Source: Arthrobacter citreus | Lineage (GTDB): Bacteria > Bacillota > Bacilli > Bacillales > Bacillaceae_G | NCBI GenBank assembly: GCA_013200995.1 | Contig: CP053688.1 | Location: 3,038,001 to 3,102,000 of the forward strand | Direction: 5' to 3' | DNA length: 64,000 nt | Shown: positions 47,000 to 55,929 of the stretch, one piece after another | How the letters are laid out: each line of letters begins with the position of its first letter | Numbering within the stretch: position 1 is the stretch's first letter | Notes under the pieces: generated by a model | The model's database searches: none | What the model was told of the DNA's origin: nothing | The model's input: only the letters and a program-made list of their open reading frames with translations | Made by a program: the position numbers and the translations under genes

Positions 47000-47146
47000 G
47001 AGATATCTCCTGTCCTGTTATTTATCTTTTTTCCTACACTTAACCGGAAGTAACCCTCCACTAATCGAAATTTCATTTTATTGAAGGTAAGAGAAAACAC
47101 TTTACATCATGTTCCTCATGAAAAGTTTATTTATAAAATGGTAAAA

Positions 47147-47173
47147 TCCGACTCCAATGACAAGAGAGCCGGA
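47147..47173 (-). terminator. possible weak terminator after the deaminase gene
   Basis: TCCGGCTC and GAGTCGGA on the minus strand pair with one G-U around an 11-base loop, followed by TTTTAC. Confidence 0.4.
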
Positions 47174-47252
47174 CTGTGTTATTTTCGTAAACGATCTAGG
47201 AGTAAAGCTCTGCTGATACTGGCTTCACTTAAATATATGGTGTAGAAAAAGA

Positions 47253-47702
47253 TTATTTATTTAGTTTGTGAAAATGGTCAAATAAGTTATCACAATCTTC
47301 TCTTTTGTCCACTTTAATCAGATCAAGAACACTTTTATCTTCTCCTGTTAAATATTTTCGAAGATGTAGATCAGAGAACCCGTGAACATCAGCGTCTTCT
47401 GAAGTATTGCAATAGTAAACTTTCTTAATCCCAGCCCAAATAATTGCAGCTACACACATTGGACATGGCTCACAAGTTGCATAAATTTCACAATCAGATA
47501 AATCCATTGTTTCTAACTTCTTGCAAGCTTCTCTGATTGCAACCATTTCTGCATGTGCAGATAGGTCAGTATCTCTCATCATCGTGTTGCTTACAACTGC
47601 GATAATTTCATCGCCTCTAACGATTGTTGCACCAAATGGTCCCCCAACTTTATTATTCATTCCTTTGATTGTTTCTTCTGCTGCCATTTTCATGTAATCC
47701 AT
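47253..47702 (-). CDS. guanine deaminase-like nucleoside/base deaminase
   Basis: A 149-residue zinc deaminase of the cytidine deaminase-like fold, closest in type to B. subtilis GuaD (about 156 residues). Zinc ligands His50 (HAE, with catalytic Glu52), Cys80 and Cys83 (CEPCPMC) are all present, as is the substrate loop GGPFGATIV. It should hydrolyse guanine, or a related base, to xanthine and ammonia. It is 70 bases downstream of the NCS1 permease gene, so imported purine base is a plausible substrate. The ribosome binding site is TAGGAGG before ATG 47702. Confidence 0.88.
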   Translation of the reverse strand: MDYMKMAAEETIKGMNNKVGGPFGATIVRGDEIIAVVSNTMMRDTDLSAHAEMVAIREACKKLETMDLSDCEIYATCEPCPMCVAAIIWAGIKKVYYCNTSEDADVHGFSDLHLRKYLTGEDKSVLDLIKVDKREDCDNLFDHFHKLNK

Positions 47703-47772
47703 TATTAAATCCTCCTATTATATAATGACTATATAGGTGTCTATATGTTACCCAGTCGTCCTATGAATCTTA

Positions 47773-49224
47773 CTAATTCGCTTTGCTTATTCTTCCGAAA
47801 ATGGTGTATAAAATAAACGAAACGATTAATCCACTAAAGAAGGCAAATTCATTCATTTTCACTAAAAACGGCACACTCTTAAGGAAAGCACCCGACATCG
47901 GAAGTATAAAGCTGATGACCAAAACAATCATAGCAATTGGATTATAGCCGTTCTTATACTCTCCATTACTGCCCTTTGGAACATAAATATGATCCAGATT
48001 TATCTGTCTTTTGCGGTGAATATAAAAGCTTGAAAGCATAATACCTGCGATTGGTCCGAAAATTGAACCAATAAAGCTATAGAAGTAAAATAACGTCGTT
48101 GGGCTTTCTACAAGCTTCCATGGTAGAATTAGCGTTCCAATAATTGCTGTTAAAATTCCTGCTGATTTTACTGTAAACACCTTTGGGAAAAGAGCAGTCA
48201 TTTGTAATCCTGATGGTAATAGGTTAGCAAATACACAAAACGCTGTAGCACCAACGTTTAATGCAAGTATTAAAACAAGAACTGAGAATGTATTTTCGAT
48301 TTTATCGATCGCATGAACAATATTAAAGATTGGTTCACCGAAAGCTATTTCAGTACCTGCAATTAATGCAACACAAGTAATGGCAAAAAGGATATAAGAT
48401 AAGATAAACCCTAATGGTAATCCAATTATGGCATCCTTTGGACGTTTAGCTCGATTCGTAAAATCCGAAATATTCACGATTGGACCTGCCCAGTTAGATA
48501 CTAAAGCACTCACACAGGCAATAAACACTAGTGGGCTACTTGTTGGGTTCTTTGGAACATAATCAAAAATTGGCCCAAAACCTCCAGCCATATTAATCGC
48601 CCAAACAGCTGCACCAATGATAAAGACGTAGACAATAGGTGAAGACCAGCTACCAAATTTGTTAAGAACATTCATTCCACCTAAGAAAAGTAAAACAGTT
48701 ACTGTCCAAAGTATTACGTATGAAATCATCGTTGGGACTGTTAATCCAAGTAGATTAAAGTCACCACCTAGCGTCATATAATTTGGAAAAAATCTTGCAA
48801 AAATGACATTTAAAGATTCCGCTCCGACCACGGTTGTGGTACCAAAAAATACTAAACCAGCTATTAGACCACGACATAATGCTGGGATAATAGCTCCTTT
48901 TACTCCAAACGTATCACGGAGTAACATCGCAAATGGCAAGCCATATTTTGAAGCAGCATAACCATTAAGGCAATAAAACGCTGCGACAATACTAGCTGAA
49001 AGCATAACTGCTAAAATAACTTGCTTGGTGTTTAAACCGAGGACAAAAAAACCTGCTACTGTCATATAAGACATAATATTATGAACCGCACCCATCCAAA
49101 CGGTAACATAGTTGGACATTCCCCAATCTCTTTGATTAGGCATTTTAGGTAACAGTTCTTCCGAGTACCCATAAGATTGATAGATCTCATGGTCACTGGC
49201 TGCTAATTTAGCTTCTTCCATCAT
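47773..49224 (-). CDS. NCS1 family purine/allantoin-type permease
   Basis: A 483-residue membrane transporter with about 12 helices of the NCS1 (nucleobase:cation symporter-1) family, which includes allantoin, cytosine, uracil and hydantoin permeases. The N-terminal PNQRDWGMSNYVTVWMGAVHN is typical. ATG 49224 is preferred (AGGAAGG about seven bases upstream); ATG 49221 and GTG 49230 are alternatives. The gene lies between carbamate kinase and the deaminase, 64-70 bases from each. The substrate is probably a purine base or ureide; permease sequence alone does not decide. Confidence 0.9.
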   Translation of the reverse strand: MMEEAKLAASDHEIYQSYGYSEELLPKMPNQRDWGMSNYVTVWMGAVHNIMSYMTVAGFFVLGLNTKQVILAVMLSASIVAAFYCLNGYAASKYGLPFAMLLRDTFGVKGAIIPALCRGLIAGLVFFGTTTVVGAESLNVIFARFFPNYMTLGGDFNLLGLTVPTMISYVILWTVTVLLFLGGMNVLNKFGSWSSPIVYVFIIGAAVWAINMAGGFGPIFDYVPKNPTSSPLVFIACVSALVSNWAGPIVNISDFTNRAKRPKDAIIGLPLGFILSYILFAITCVALIAGTEIAFGEPIFNIVHAIDKIENTFSVLVLILALNVGATAFCVFANLLPSGLQMTALFPKVFTVKSAGILTAIIGTLILPWKLVESPTTLFYFYSFIGSIFGPIAGIMLSSFYIHRKRQINLDHIYVPKGSNGEYKNGYNPIAMIVLVISFILPMSGAFLKSVPFLVKMNEFAFFSGLIVSFILYTIFGRISKAN

Positions 49225-49294
49225 TAACACCCCTTCCTCATTTGAACATTGATTTCCTTACTATTTTGTAATCTAATGCAGAGCCGTCTTTATA

Positions 49295-50248
49295 TTATGC
49301 ATTTACAATATGAGTACCTGCTTGCTCGTTGATTGCTTCTTTTAAGCTTTCAGGATTCGTTATAATTACTCGTTTTCCATTATTTTGTAAGAAACTTAAA
49401 CTAGCCTCAATTTTTGGTAGCATACTTCCTGGAGGAAAATGATTTTCAAGGACGTACTGTTTCGTCTCTTCTACAGTAATTTTTTCAAGTGCTTTTTGAT
49501 TTGGTTTACCAAAATTGATACATACCCTTGGAACGCCAGTTGTGACAATTAATGTCTCCGCTTGAATTTGTTCTGCTAAAAGACTTGTAGCAAAATCTTT
49601 ATCGATTACTGCGTCAATTCCTTCGTACGTTTTATCGTCCTTTTTCACGACAGGAATTCCACCGCCACCTACAGCAATTACTACGTAACCATCCTCAATT
49701 AAAGAATGGATTACCTCTTTTTCAACAATATCAGTAGGTCTTGGAGATGGAACAACTCGTCGATACCCACGGCCAGAATCTTCCACAAAAACCCAACTTG
49801 GGTGATCTTTTTTCATTTCTTCAGACTGTTCTAGTGAAAAGAATGAGCCAACAGGTTTCGTAGGATTTTTGAAATTAGGATCATCAGCGCTAACTTCAAC
49901 TTGAGTTATAACAGTCGCTACTTTCTTGTTTATCCCTCTTTTTGCAAACTCGTTTGTTAAAGCTTGTTGTATTTGATAACCAATACCACCTTGTGTATCT
50001 GCCACGTTGTTAACAAGAGGGACTGTCGGCATACCTGCTACTTCACTAGCAATCTCAGATCTTTGTAATGCAAATCCAACTTGTGGACCATTACCATGAG
50101 TTATGACAATTTCATATCCTTCTTGAACCATGTCTACGATATTTACAACCGTTTCTTGTACGGCTTCATATTGGTCTTGAGTTGTGTTGCGACCGTTTTC
50201 TCTAACTAGAGCATTGCCTCCGATCGCAACGATCACTAAATTCCCCAT
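49295..50248 (-). CDS. arcC: carbamate kinase
   Basis: A 317-residue cytosolic kinase converting carbamoyl phosphate and ADP to ATP plus carbamate, which decays to ammonia and CO2. Motifs: IVAIGGNAL at the start, VITHGNGPQVG, GRGYRRVVPSPRP, AVGGGGIPV, DKDFATSLLA and GSMLPKIEA. ATG 50248 shares one base with the stop codon of the ankyrin-TPR gene (TAATG). In this context it corresponds to E. coli AllK, which works with oxamate carbamoyltransferase; an arginine deiminase role is unlikely as no arcA or arcB is nearby. Confidence 0.95.
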   Translation of the reverse strand: MGNLVIVAIGGNALVRENGRNTTQDQYEAVQETVVNIVDMVQEGYEIVITHGNGPQVGFALQRSEIASEVAGMPTVPLVNNVADTQGGIGYQIQQALTNEFAKRGINKKVATVITQVEVSADDPNFKNPTKPVGSFFSLEQSEEMKKDHPSWVFVEDSGRGYRRVVPSPRPTDIVEKEVIHSLIEDGYVVIAVGGGGIPVVKKDDKTYEGIDAVIDKDFATSLLAEQIQAETLIVTTGVPRVCINFGKPNQKALEKITVEETKQYVLENHFPPGSMLPKIEASLSFLQNNGKRVIITNPESLKEAINEQAGTHIVNA

Positions 50249-51438
50249 TATTTACCTCCTAGTTGTCTAAACTCGTTAATACTTAACAAATTTAGAGATT
50301 GCTCTTTATGCATCTGATATAACGAATTAGTTGGATCATTTTCAATAGCATTTTCAATTGCTTCTACAGCTTCTTCATGTCTTTCTAGCGATCTAAGACT
50401 ATTCGCTTTATGAAACGAAAAATCATATCTTTTTGGCTGAAGAGCTAGAAGATTTTCCATGGCATGTACAGCTTCCTTATGTCTTCCAAGTTCTCTTAAA
50501 TAATTTGATTTATGGTATAGATAGAAAGTTTCATTAGGAGCAAGTAAGACAGCTTTATCATATTCACCTAGTGCTTCATCTGGTCTATTCATTAATCTTA
50601 AGCAATTGGCAGTGTAAAAATAAAAATCAAGATTTGTAGGATCAACAGCTAGCGCATGATTGTATTGCTCAAGAGCTTCTTCATATCTTTTTAATTCTTG
50701 TAAAAAATGCCCTTTGTAGTAGATTAAATCTAAGTTTTTACTGTCTAATTCAAGAGCGCTATTTATCTCAGAAATGGCTTCTTCGTATCGATTTTCATTA
50801 GCAAGTACTTTTGCTTTTTTAATAGATTCATTTTGTTCCACATACTCTTTATTAAGTATTTTTACAACCTTATGCTGATTCAGTTCAATTGCATGTTGCA
50901 AAGAAGATTTTCCATCACGGTCTGCCAAGTTTACATCCGCACCCGTATCAACAAGTAGTTCAATTACATCAGAGTATAACCGGCCTCCATTTCCCAAAAT
51001 AACTGCCTCAAGTAAAGCCGACCAGCCTAACTTATTGGCATGATTAACAGGAACTCCGGCCTCTAAACAAATTTGTACAGTCTTTAAATAGCCTTTTTCA
51101 CTAGATGGTAATAAAGCTGTTCCACCAAATCGATTCACGCTATTTAAATCAGCCCCATACTTTAACATCATGCTTAATATTTCATGAAATCCATTTGCTC
51201 CCGAACAGATAAACGGAGTTAATTGGGTAATGTCTCTTGTGTTAACATCACTGCCAGCTTCTAATAAACTTTTTACAATTGCAATTTGATTTTTTTGAGT
51301 AGCCGCCATTAAAGCTGTACGACCATCAGCATCTTTATACTCAACACTTGCTCCTTTTGATAAAAGCAGTTCTACTGTTGGTAAATCTCCTCGTTCACTT
51401 GCGAGAATTAATTCTGAATTTAAGGATTGATTTTCCAT
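50248..51438 (-). CDS. ankyrin-repeat and TPR fusion protein
   Basis: A 396-residue soluble protein. Residues about 5-200 hold five to six ankyrin repeats (for example DADGRTALMAATQKNQIAIVKSLLEAGSDVN and DRDGKSSLQHAIELNQHKVVKIL). Residues about 210-390 hold about five 34-residue TPR units (YEEAISEINSALELDSKNLDLIYYKGHFL is one). There is no signal peptide, membrane segment or enzymatic motif, so it is probably a scaffold or adaptor. ATG 51438 follows GGAGAG. It lies inside the carbamoyltransferase locus, 299 bases after the DUF1116 gene and overlapping carbamate kinase by one base, so a role with those enzymes is plausible but unproven. Confidence 0.85.
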   Translation of the reverse strand: MENQSLNSELILASERGDLPTVELLLSKGASVEYKDADGRTALMAATQKNQIAIVKSLLEAGSDVNTRDITQLTPFICSGANGFHEILSMMLKYGADLNSVNRFGGTALLPSSEKGYLKTVQICLEAGVPVNHANKLGWSALLEAVILGNGGRLYSDVIELLVDTGADVNLADRDGKSSLQHAIELNQHKVVKILNKEYVEQNESIKKAKVLANENRYEEAISEINSALELDSKNLDLIYYKGHFLQELKRYEEALEQYNHALAVDPTNLDFYFYTANCLRLMNRPDEALGEYDKAVLLAPNETFYLYHKSNYLRELGRHKEAVHAMENLLALQPKRYDFSFHKANSLRSLERHEEAVEAIENAIENDPTNSLYQMHKEQSLNLLSINEFRQLGGK

Positions 51439-51559
51439 AGCATTTCTCTCCTTCAGTTGTTTTCTTATATGAAATGGCTGGCCACTTTATTTAAATAATC
51501 CTGGGTTTCCTTCCTCAAAAAAGTGTAGTTAAATCTTTTTGTTTCTAGGAATGAATTGT

Positions 51560-51591
51560 GGGGTCTGACACTGACTTTCGATTCAGACCCC
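51560..51591. repeat. inverted repeat GGGGTCTGA...TCAGACCCC
   Basis: A nine-pair GC-rich stem with a 14-base loop, in the 299-base gap between the DUF1116 and ankyrin-TPR genes. No T run follows. It could be an mRNA processing or stabilising hairpin or a dispersed genomic repeat. Confidence 0.6.
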
Positions 51592-51737
51592 AAGCAATCA
51601 TTTAAAATTTTTAGGATGATTAAGTGTGACAATCTATATGGGGGGAATCCCTGGCGATGTCAACAGTTTAAAAGTGGTTTAGAGTACTAGATTCGAATAA
51701 TTCAAAGCACGTATTCCTGAATTATCCGAGTAAAGTG

Positions 51738-53168
51738 TTACGATAAGATGTTTTCACTTAAAGTTAATAAGGCCTTTTCAAAAGCTTCAACTGGTGGATA
51801 AGTGATACCCGCACCGATCATGCCAATACCAGCTTCTTTATGTGCAATAGCTGTATTGATAACTGGCATGATACCTGTTTGAATTACTTTTCTTACATCA
51901 ATACCTGTTGAAATACCCATGAAATCCAATAAAGGAATCGTGACATTTGGATTTTCATCTGTTGTGATTTCTTTCATTTTTGTAGAAAAACCAATTGCCT
52001 CATCAACCGTTCCACCTACAAGTGCAACAATCGCTGGAGCTGTTGCCATTGCAAATCCACCAATGCCGTAAGTTTCAGTAATTGCACTATCTCCAATATC
52101 CAATCCTGAATCTTCTGGTTTGTATCCAGCAAACATTGGTCCTACAACCTTTTGCGCTGGTCCGGTAAACCAAGTGTTTCCTGCCATACCACTTACACGA
52201 ATACCGAATTCTACACCATTACGAGCCATCGTTGTAACAATCGTACTATTTTTAATACCATGAGCAGCATCAAGTGCACATTTACAAAGCGCCATCCATG
52301 TTGGACCAGAGAAATAATCACTGCTAGCTACGAAATCAAATACTTCACGCTTTTGTTCAGTTGTAAAATCTGTTTCCAAAATAAATGGAGTTAATGCTTG
52401 AATTAACAGAGCTGTACCTGCATTGTTTCGATTGTGACACTCATCACCCATGTGAAGAGCTTGTGCAAGCATTAAACGTAAATCAATTCCATTCTTATTT
52501 AATTTCATCGCATCTCTTAAAATAGGAGCAAATACATCACGCATCCAGATTAAACGATCAACAACACTTTGATCATTTGCACCCATTCTAAGAATTTTTG
52601 CCATCTGTTCACTTAAGTTTGTATAAGCAATATTGCCGTAAGTTTTATTCTCAACAATGTGCATGAACATAGAAGCTGAAGTTACCCCAGCCATAGAACC
52701 TACACAATTGTGTTCATGACATGGTGAGAAAGTAATTGCTCCAGAAGCCGCAACCTCATAAGCTTCCTCTAAACTATTTGCTAAGCCTTCATACACAATT
52801 GCTCCTGTAACCGCACCTTTCATTGGGCCGCTCATTTTTTCCCATGTAATCGGTGGACCTGAGTGAAGGATTGTATGTTTAGTCATACCTGGCACGCAAT
52901 TGATTGCTTGGTCGAAGCCAATTAGTACTGGTTGAGAATTAATAATTCGTTCTACAGCTAATTTATTTGCTGCTTCAATTTTTTCCATTACGCTTGGATC
53001 TTCTAACTTATCTAGAGCTGCAATTAATTCAGGATTTCCTCCACCTGGTGGCGTCCATTCTAAATGAGTTGCACTTGCATTTTGCTTTAAAATATCATCT
53101 TTAAAAAATTCAATCCCCACGTTAATAGCAGAAATTTTACTATTAAAAAGTTCGTTAATTTTATTCAT
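51738..53168 (-). CDS. allG: DUF1116 protein, oxamate carbamoyltransferase subunit AllG (E. coli YlbE family)
   Basis: A 476-residue soluble protein of the DUF1116 family. Typical segments include PPGGGNPELIAALDKLE, PGMTKHTILHSGPPI, TFSPCHEHNCVGSMAGVTSASM, GDECHNRNNAGTALL and GIGMIGAGITYPPVEAFE near the C terminus. In E. coli the homologue is reported as one of three subunits of oxamate carbamoyltransferase, which splits oxalurate and phosphate into oxamate and carbamoyl phosphate. The conserved His and Cys residues are intact. It is two bases behind fdrA. Names are taken from E. coli and do not refer to the unrelated B. subtilis ylb genes. Confidence 0.9.
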   Translation of the reverse strand: MNKINELFNSKISAINVGIEFFKDDILKQNASATHLEWTPPGGGNPELIAALDKLEDPSVMEKIEAANKLAVERIINSQPVLIGFDQAINCVPGMTKHTILHSGPPITWEKMSGPMKGAVTGAIVYEGLANSLEEAYEVAASGAITFSPCHEHNCVGSMAGVTSASMFMHIVENKTYGNIAYTNLSEQMAKILRMGANDQSVVDRLIWMRDVFAPILRDAMKLNKNGIDLRLMLAQALHMGDECHNRNNAGTALLIQALTPFILETDFTTEQKREVFDFVASSDYFSGPTWMALCKCALDAAHGIKNSTIVTTMARNGVEFGIRVSGMAGNTWFTGPAQKVVGPMFAGYKPEDSGLDIGDSAITETYGIGGFAMATAPAIVALVGGTVDEAIGFSTKMKEITTDENPNVTIPLLDFMGISTGIDVRKVIQTGIMPVINTAIAHKEAGIGMIGAGITYPPVEAFEKALLTLSENILS

Positions 53169-53170
53169 GA

Positions 53171-54715
53171 CTATTCTCCTTTCACTACGAATTCTCTAGC
53201 TAATAGTCCTGCGTTCGTACTACTGCTAGCATGTGTAACACCTACAGCTAATAATTTGTTCACTTGATCTTCAAAGTTTTGAGGGTCTAAGTCTGTACCA
53301 AGAACATATCCAATAATCTCTAAGTGACGGCCTTCTTTTTCAGCCAATTCCTTCGCTTCGATAATAGCTGGAAGCATTACACCAACTGGATCTTCGTGTG
53401 AACCATAGCCTAAAACAAAGTCCATAACGATCACACCAACTGATGGATCCTTCGCTTCTTGTAAAAATCTAGCGATTCGTGTAGATGGATCAATCATTGG
53501 ATGAGGTTTTCCTTGTGTAAAGTCATCATCACCTAAGTCAATGAAAGTATGCTCCTGACTAACATTAATGTCTTTTAAAAGGTAATTAGGATTTTTCTGG
53601 ATGTTACTATAAACATTGTCAAACTTATCAAGTGCTGCATACATCGCTTCGTCACATAATGTACCGCCACAAAATAGTCCACGAATATATTTTTGTTCCG
53701 GTGTTAATTTAGCACGAACTTCTTCGATTAGAGGAATATTTAAAGCACGTTTATTAATTTTGCTTTCATCAGCTCCTGCTAATAGAACTGCCTTAAGCGC
53801 AGCTTCTTTTGACATTTTTGCAAAATATCCTCCAGCCTGAACTACCTTCGCTTCATCTCCACCAATGAACCAAACGACAACTGGTTTTTTGCATTGTTTA
53901 ATTTGGGCTAACACTTTCTCTTCTACACTTGGTGCAGGTGGCTTAGAAACAAGAACAATTACTTTAGTAGCCTCATCATCATCTAACGCTTTAATCGCAT
54001 CTAACATCATAATTCCGCCAACTTCTTCACTTAAATCACGGCCACCAGTTCCGATTAACTGAGTTATTCCACCACCGAAATCATGGATACGAACACTAAC
54101 CTCTTGACTACCAGTTCCAGATGCACCGACGATTCCGATGTTTCCTTTTCTTACTCCATTAGCGAATGCTAACCCAACGTTACTAATAATCGCTGTTCCA
54201 CAATCTGGACCCATCATTAATAATCCTTTTTCATGAGCAAGCTTTTTCAATTCGACTTCTTCTTCAACGCTTACATTATCGCTAAATAGCATGACATGAA
54301 GATCATTTTCAAGTGCTTTTCTTGCTTCTCTTGCAGCAAATGCACCATTAACCGAAATAACTGCTAGATTTGCTTCGGGTATACTCGTAGCAGCTGAAGT
54401 AATCGTTGAATAAATAATCTCGCTTTTACTTTTAGAGTTATTCTTTTTAGTTAATAATTCATCAATTTCTACGAAAGCGTTTTCAATAAGTTCATCAGTT
54501 TCTGCTTTAACAGCAATAATCAAATCACTGTTTTTTGCTTCTTCAATCTCAGGAGTGTTCAAACCTACATTTTTAATTACTCCTTTATTCATTTCAGTAC
54601 CCATTGCAATGATCGCTTGTTCTATGCCTTCAATTTGGTTCGCTTTCGTTGATAAAGACATTAAAGAAACTGAATCAAAAAATGTATTTGGCTTTACCAC
54701 AACTTGTACAGTCAT
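53171..54715 (-). CDS. fdrA: FdrA family protein, oxamate carbamoyltransferase subunit AllF
   Basis: A 514-residue cytosolic protein related to the alpha subunit of succinyl-CoA synthetase. The N-terminal part (about 1-95) is FdrA-specific. Then comes a CoA-binding-like Rossmann region with GIVGASGTGSQEVSVRIHDFGGGITQLIGTGGRDLSEEVGG and VIVLVSKPP, followed by a ligase-like domain (FCGGTLCDEAM, DFVLGYGSHEDP). In E. coli it forms oxamate carbamoyltransferase with the DUF1116 and DUF2877 proteins. ATG 54715 overlaps the stop of the DUF2877 gene by four bases (ATGA), and the DUF1116 gene follows after two bases, a tight operon. There is no sign of a full succinyl-CoA synthetase. Confidence 0.93.
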   Translation of the reverse strand: MTVQVVVKPNTFFDSVSLMSLSTKANQIEGIEQAIIAMGTEMNKGVIKNVGLNTPEIEEAKNSDLIIAVKAETDELIENAFVEIDELLTKKNNSKSKSEIIYSTITSAATSIPEANLAVISVNGAFAAREARKALENDLHVMLFSDNVSVEEEVELKKLAHEKGLLMMGPDCGTAIISNVGLAFANGVRKGNIGIVGASGTGSQEVSVRIHDFGGGITQLIGTGGRDLSEEVGGIMMLDAIKALDDDEATKVIVLVSKPPAPSVEEKVLAQIKQCKKPVVVWFIGGDEAKVVQAGGYFAKMSKEAALKAVLLAGADESKINKRALNIPLIEEVRAKLTPEQKYIRGLFCGGTLCDEAMYAALDKFDNVYSNIQKNPNYLLKDINVSQEHTFIDLGDDDFTQGKPHPMIDPSTRIARFLQEAKDPSVGVIVMDFVLGYGSHEDPVGVMLPAIIEAKELAEKEGRHLEIIGYVLGTDLDPQNFEDQVNKLLAVGVTHASSSTNAGLLAREFVVKGE

Positions 54716-55644
54716 AATCTACCTCCAGCTTTAATTTTCGCTTCCAACCCACAGACAAGTCCTAAGGCTATATCTGTTCCGGATGAAGACCCGATGTTTA
54801 ATACTTTGTTTAAGGAGAGAATCAAGTCCTCTTCTGTCCCATTTATTAAGGTATGAATTAATTGAATAAGTGACTCTCTCACTTTGCCAATTGATGCCTT
54901 TTTTATCGCCATATAGCTTATTTCATTTGTTAAGCTTTTCGCTTTCTTAACCACTTCTTCACAAAATGATTTATTGGTAAATCCTGAATTCGTGTTCAAA
55001 ATGGTTAATATTCCAACTAGAAAATCATCACCAGATGGAGTTAATCCAGAACCAAGACCTATTAGTGATTCTGCATGCTGTAAGGCACTAGTCATCCGGT
55101 TGTTTACTAAATCATTCAATAGTAAACCCGTTCTTTCTTGAAGTAGTTTCGACATTTCCTTTTCAAAAGAGGTCTGAAATATAGAGGTATTCTTTATTCC
55201 ACCGCTTTTTCCATGAAGGTCGATGTAGTTCTTCATGAATGCGAGATGATCTTTCAAACGTTCGATATTATTAGGTAATAAAGGGAGTTTGCTTTCCCAT
55301 TGTTCAACATTCATAATCTGAATGGATAATTTATTCGCTATGTGTAGAATTTGATTTTCTACATATACCGCGTCGTTTATTTTTAGATCCATCCTGTCAA
55401 AACAATCGACATCGATCACAAGTGTATTCGGCCCGTTATCTATTTCATTACAGGCGACTGTGTACAGTTCACCATCTTCTAAACATTGAAAATTGAATGT
55501 CCGATGAAATATACTGTGAACAAAACCACTCAAGTTCGAATTTTTTATTTTTTGGATAAAATCAACATCACCAGATTTTGCAAATACCATTCGAGTCACC
55601 TCATCAATCTGGAAGAAATGCAATTTTCTATCCAGTACATCCAC
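54712..55644 (-). CDS. allH: DUF2877 protein, oxamate carbamoyltransferase subunit AllH (E. coli YlbF family)
   Basis: A 310-residue protein of the DUF2877 family. The diagnostic GLGSGLTPSGDDFLVGIL lies near residue 200, and IGSSSGTDIALGLVCGL near the C terminus. Start GTG 55644 follows AGGA by about ten bases. E. coli requires the homologue for oxamate carbamoyltransferase activity. It is the first gene of the operon, with a TATAAT about 64-76 bases upstream on the minus strand (55720-55715) and the PucR regulator diverging on the other side. Confidence 0.88.
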   Translation of the reverse strand: MDVLDRKLHFFQIDEVTRMVFAKSGDVDFIQKIKNSNLSGFVHSIFHRTFNFQCLEDGELYTVACNEIDNGPNTLVIDVDCFDRMDLKINDAVYVENQILHIANKLSIQIMNVEQWESKLPLLPNNIERLKDHLAFMKNYIDLHGKSGGIKNTSIFQTSFEKEMSKLLQERTGLLLNDLVNNRMTSALQHAESLIGLGSGLTPSGDDFLVGILTILNTNSGFTNKSFCEEVVKKAKSLTNEISYMAIKKASIGKVRESLIQLIHTLINGTEEDLILSLNKVLNIGSSSGTDIALGLVCGLEAKIKAGGRL

Positions 55645-55929
55645 TCTTAATTTCCTGAAAACTCATATGCAACTTGCCTATGATAAAATTTGTTAGATTG
55701 TTACAAAATAAGCTATTATAAAAATATTTTTTAGTCTAAAACCTACTTTTCTTTGTAATAAAAACGAAGATTTTCTACAAAATAATTGACGATTAGCTAA
55801 CCTTACGTGATTATTTTAGAATGAATACCTTATTACGTCATCGTTTACAAAAACCAAAAATCAAGGATGTCATTTAGGCATATTGCACAAATATATATGA
55901 TTAAATTATGTCAAAGGAGTTGAGAAATT
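55645..55929. promoter_or_regulatory. divergent promoter region between the allH operon and the PucR-family gene
   Basis: Minus strand: TATAAT at 55720-55715 in front of allH, with a poor -35. Plus strand: TTGACG (55786-55791) and, 17 bases later, GATTAT (55809-55814) could drive the regulator. The arrangement suits an activator that binds in between, but no clear dyad was picked out. Confidence 0.4.

Noticed and set aside
53171..54715. Succinyl-CoA synthetase alpha subunit
   Set aside because: The Rossmann region is related, but the length, the FdrA-type N terminus and the DUF1116/DUF2877 neighbours identify FdrA; no beta subunit gene is nearby.
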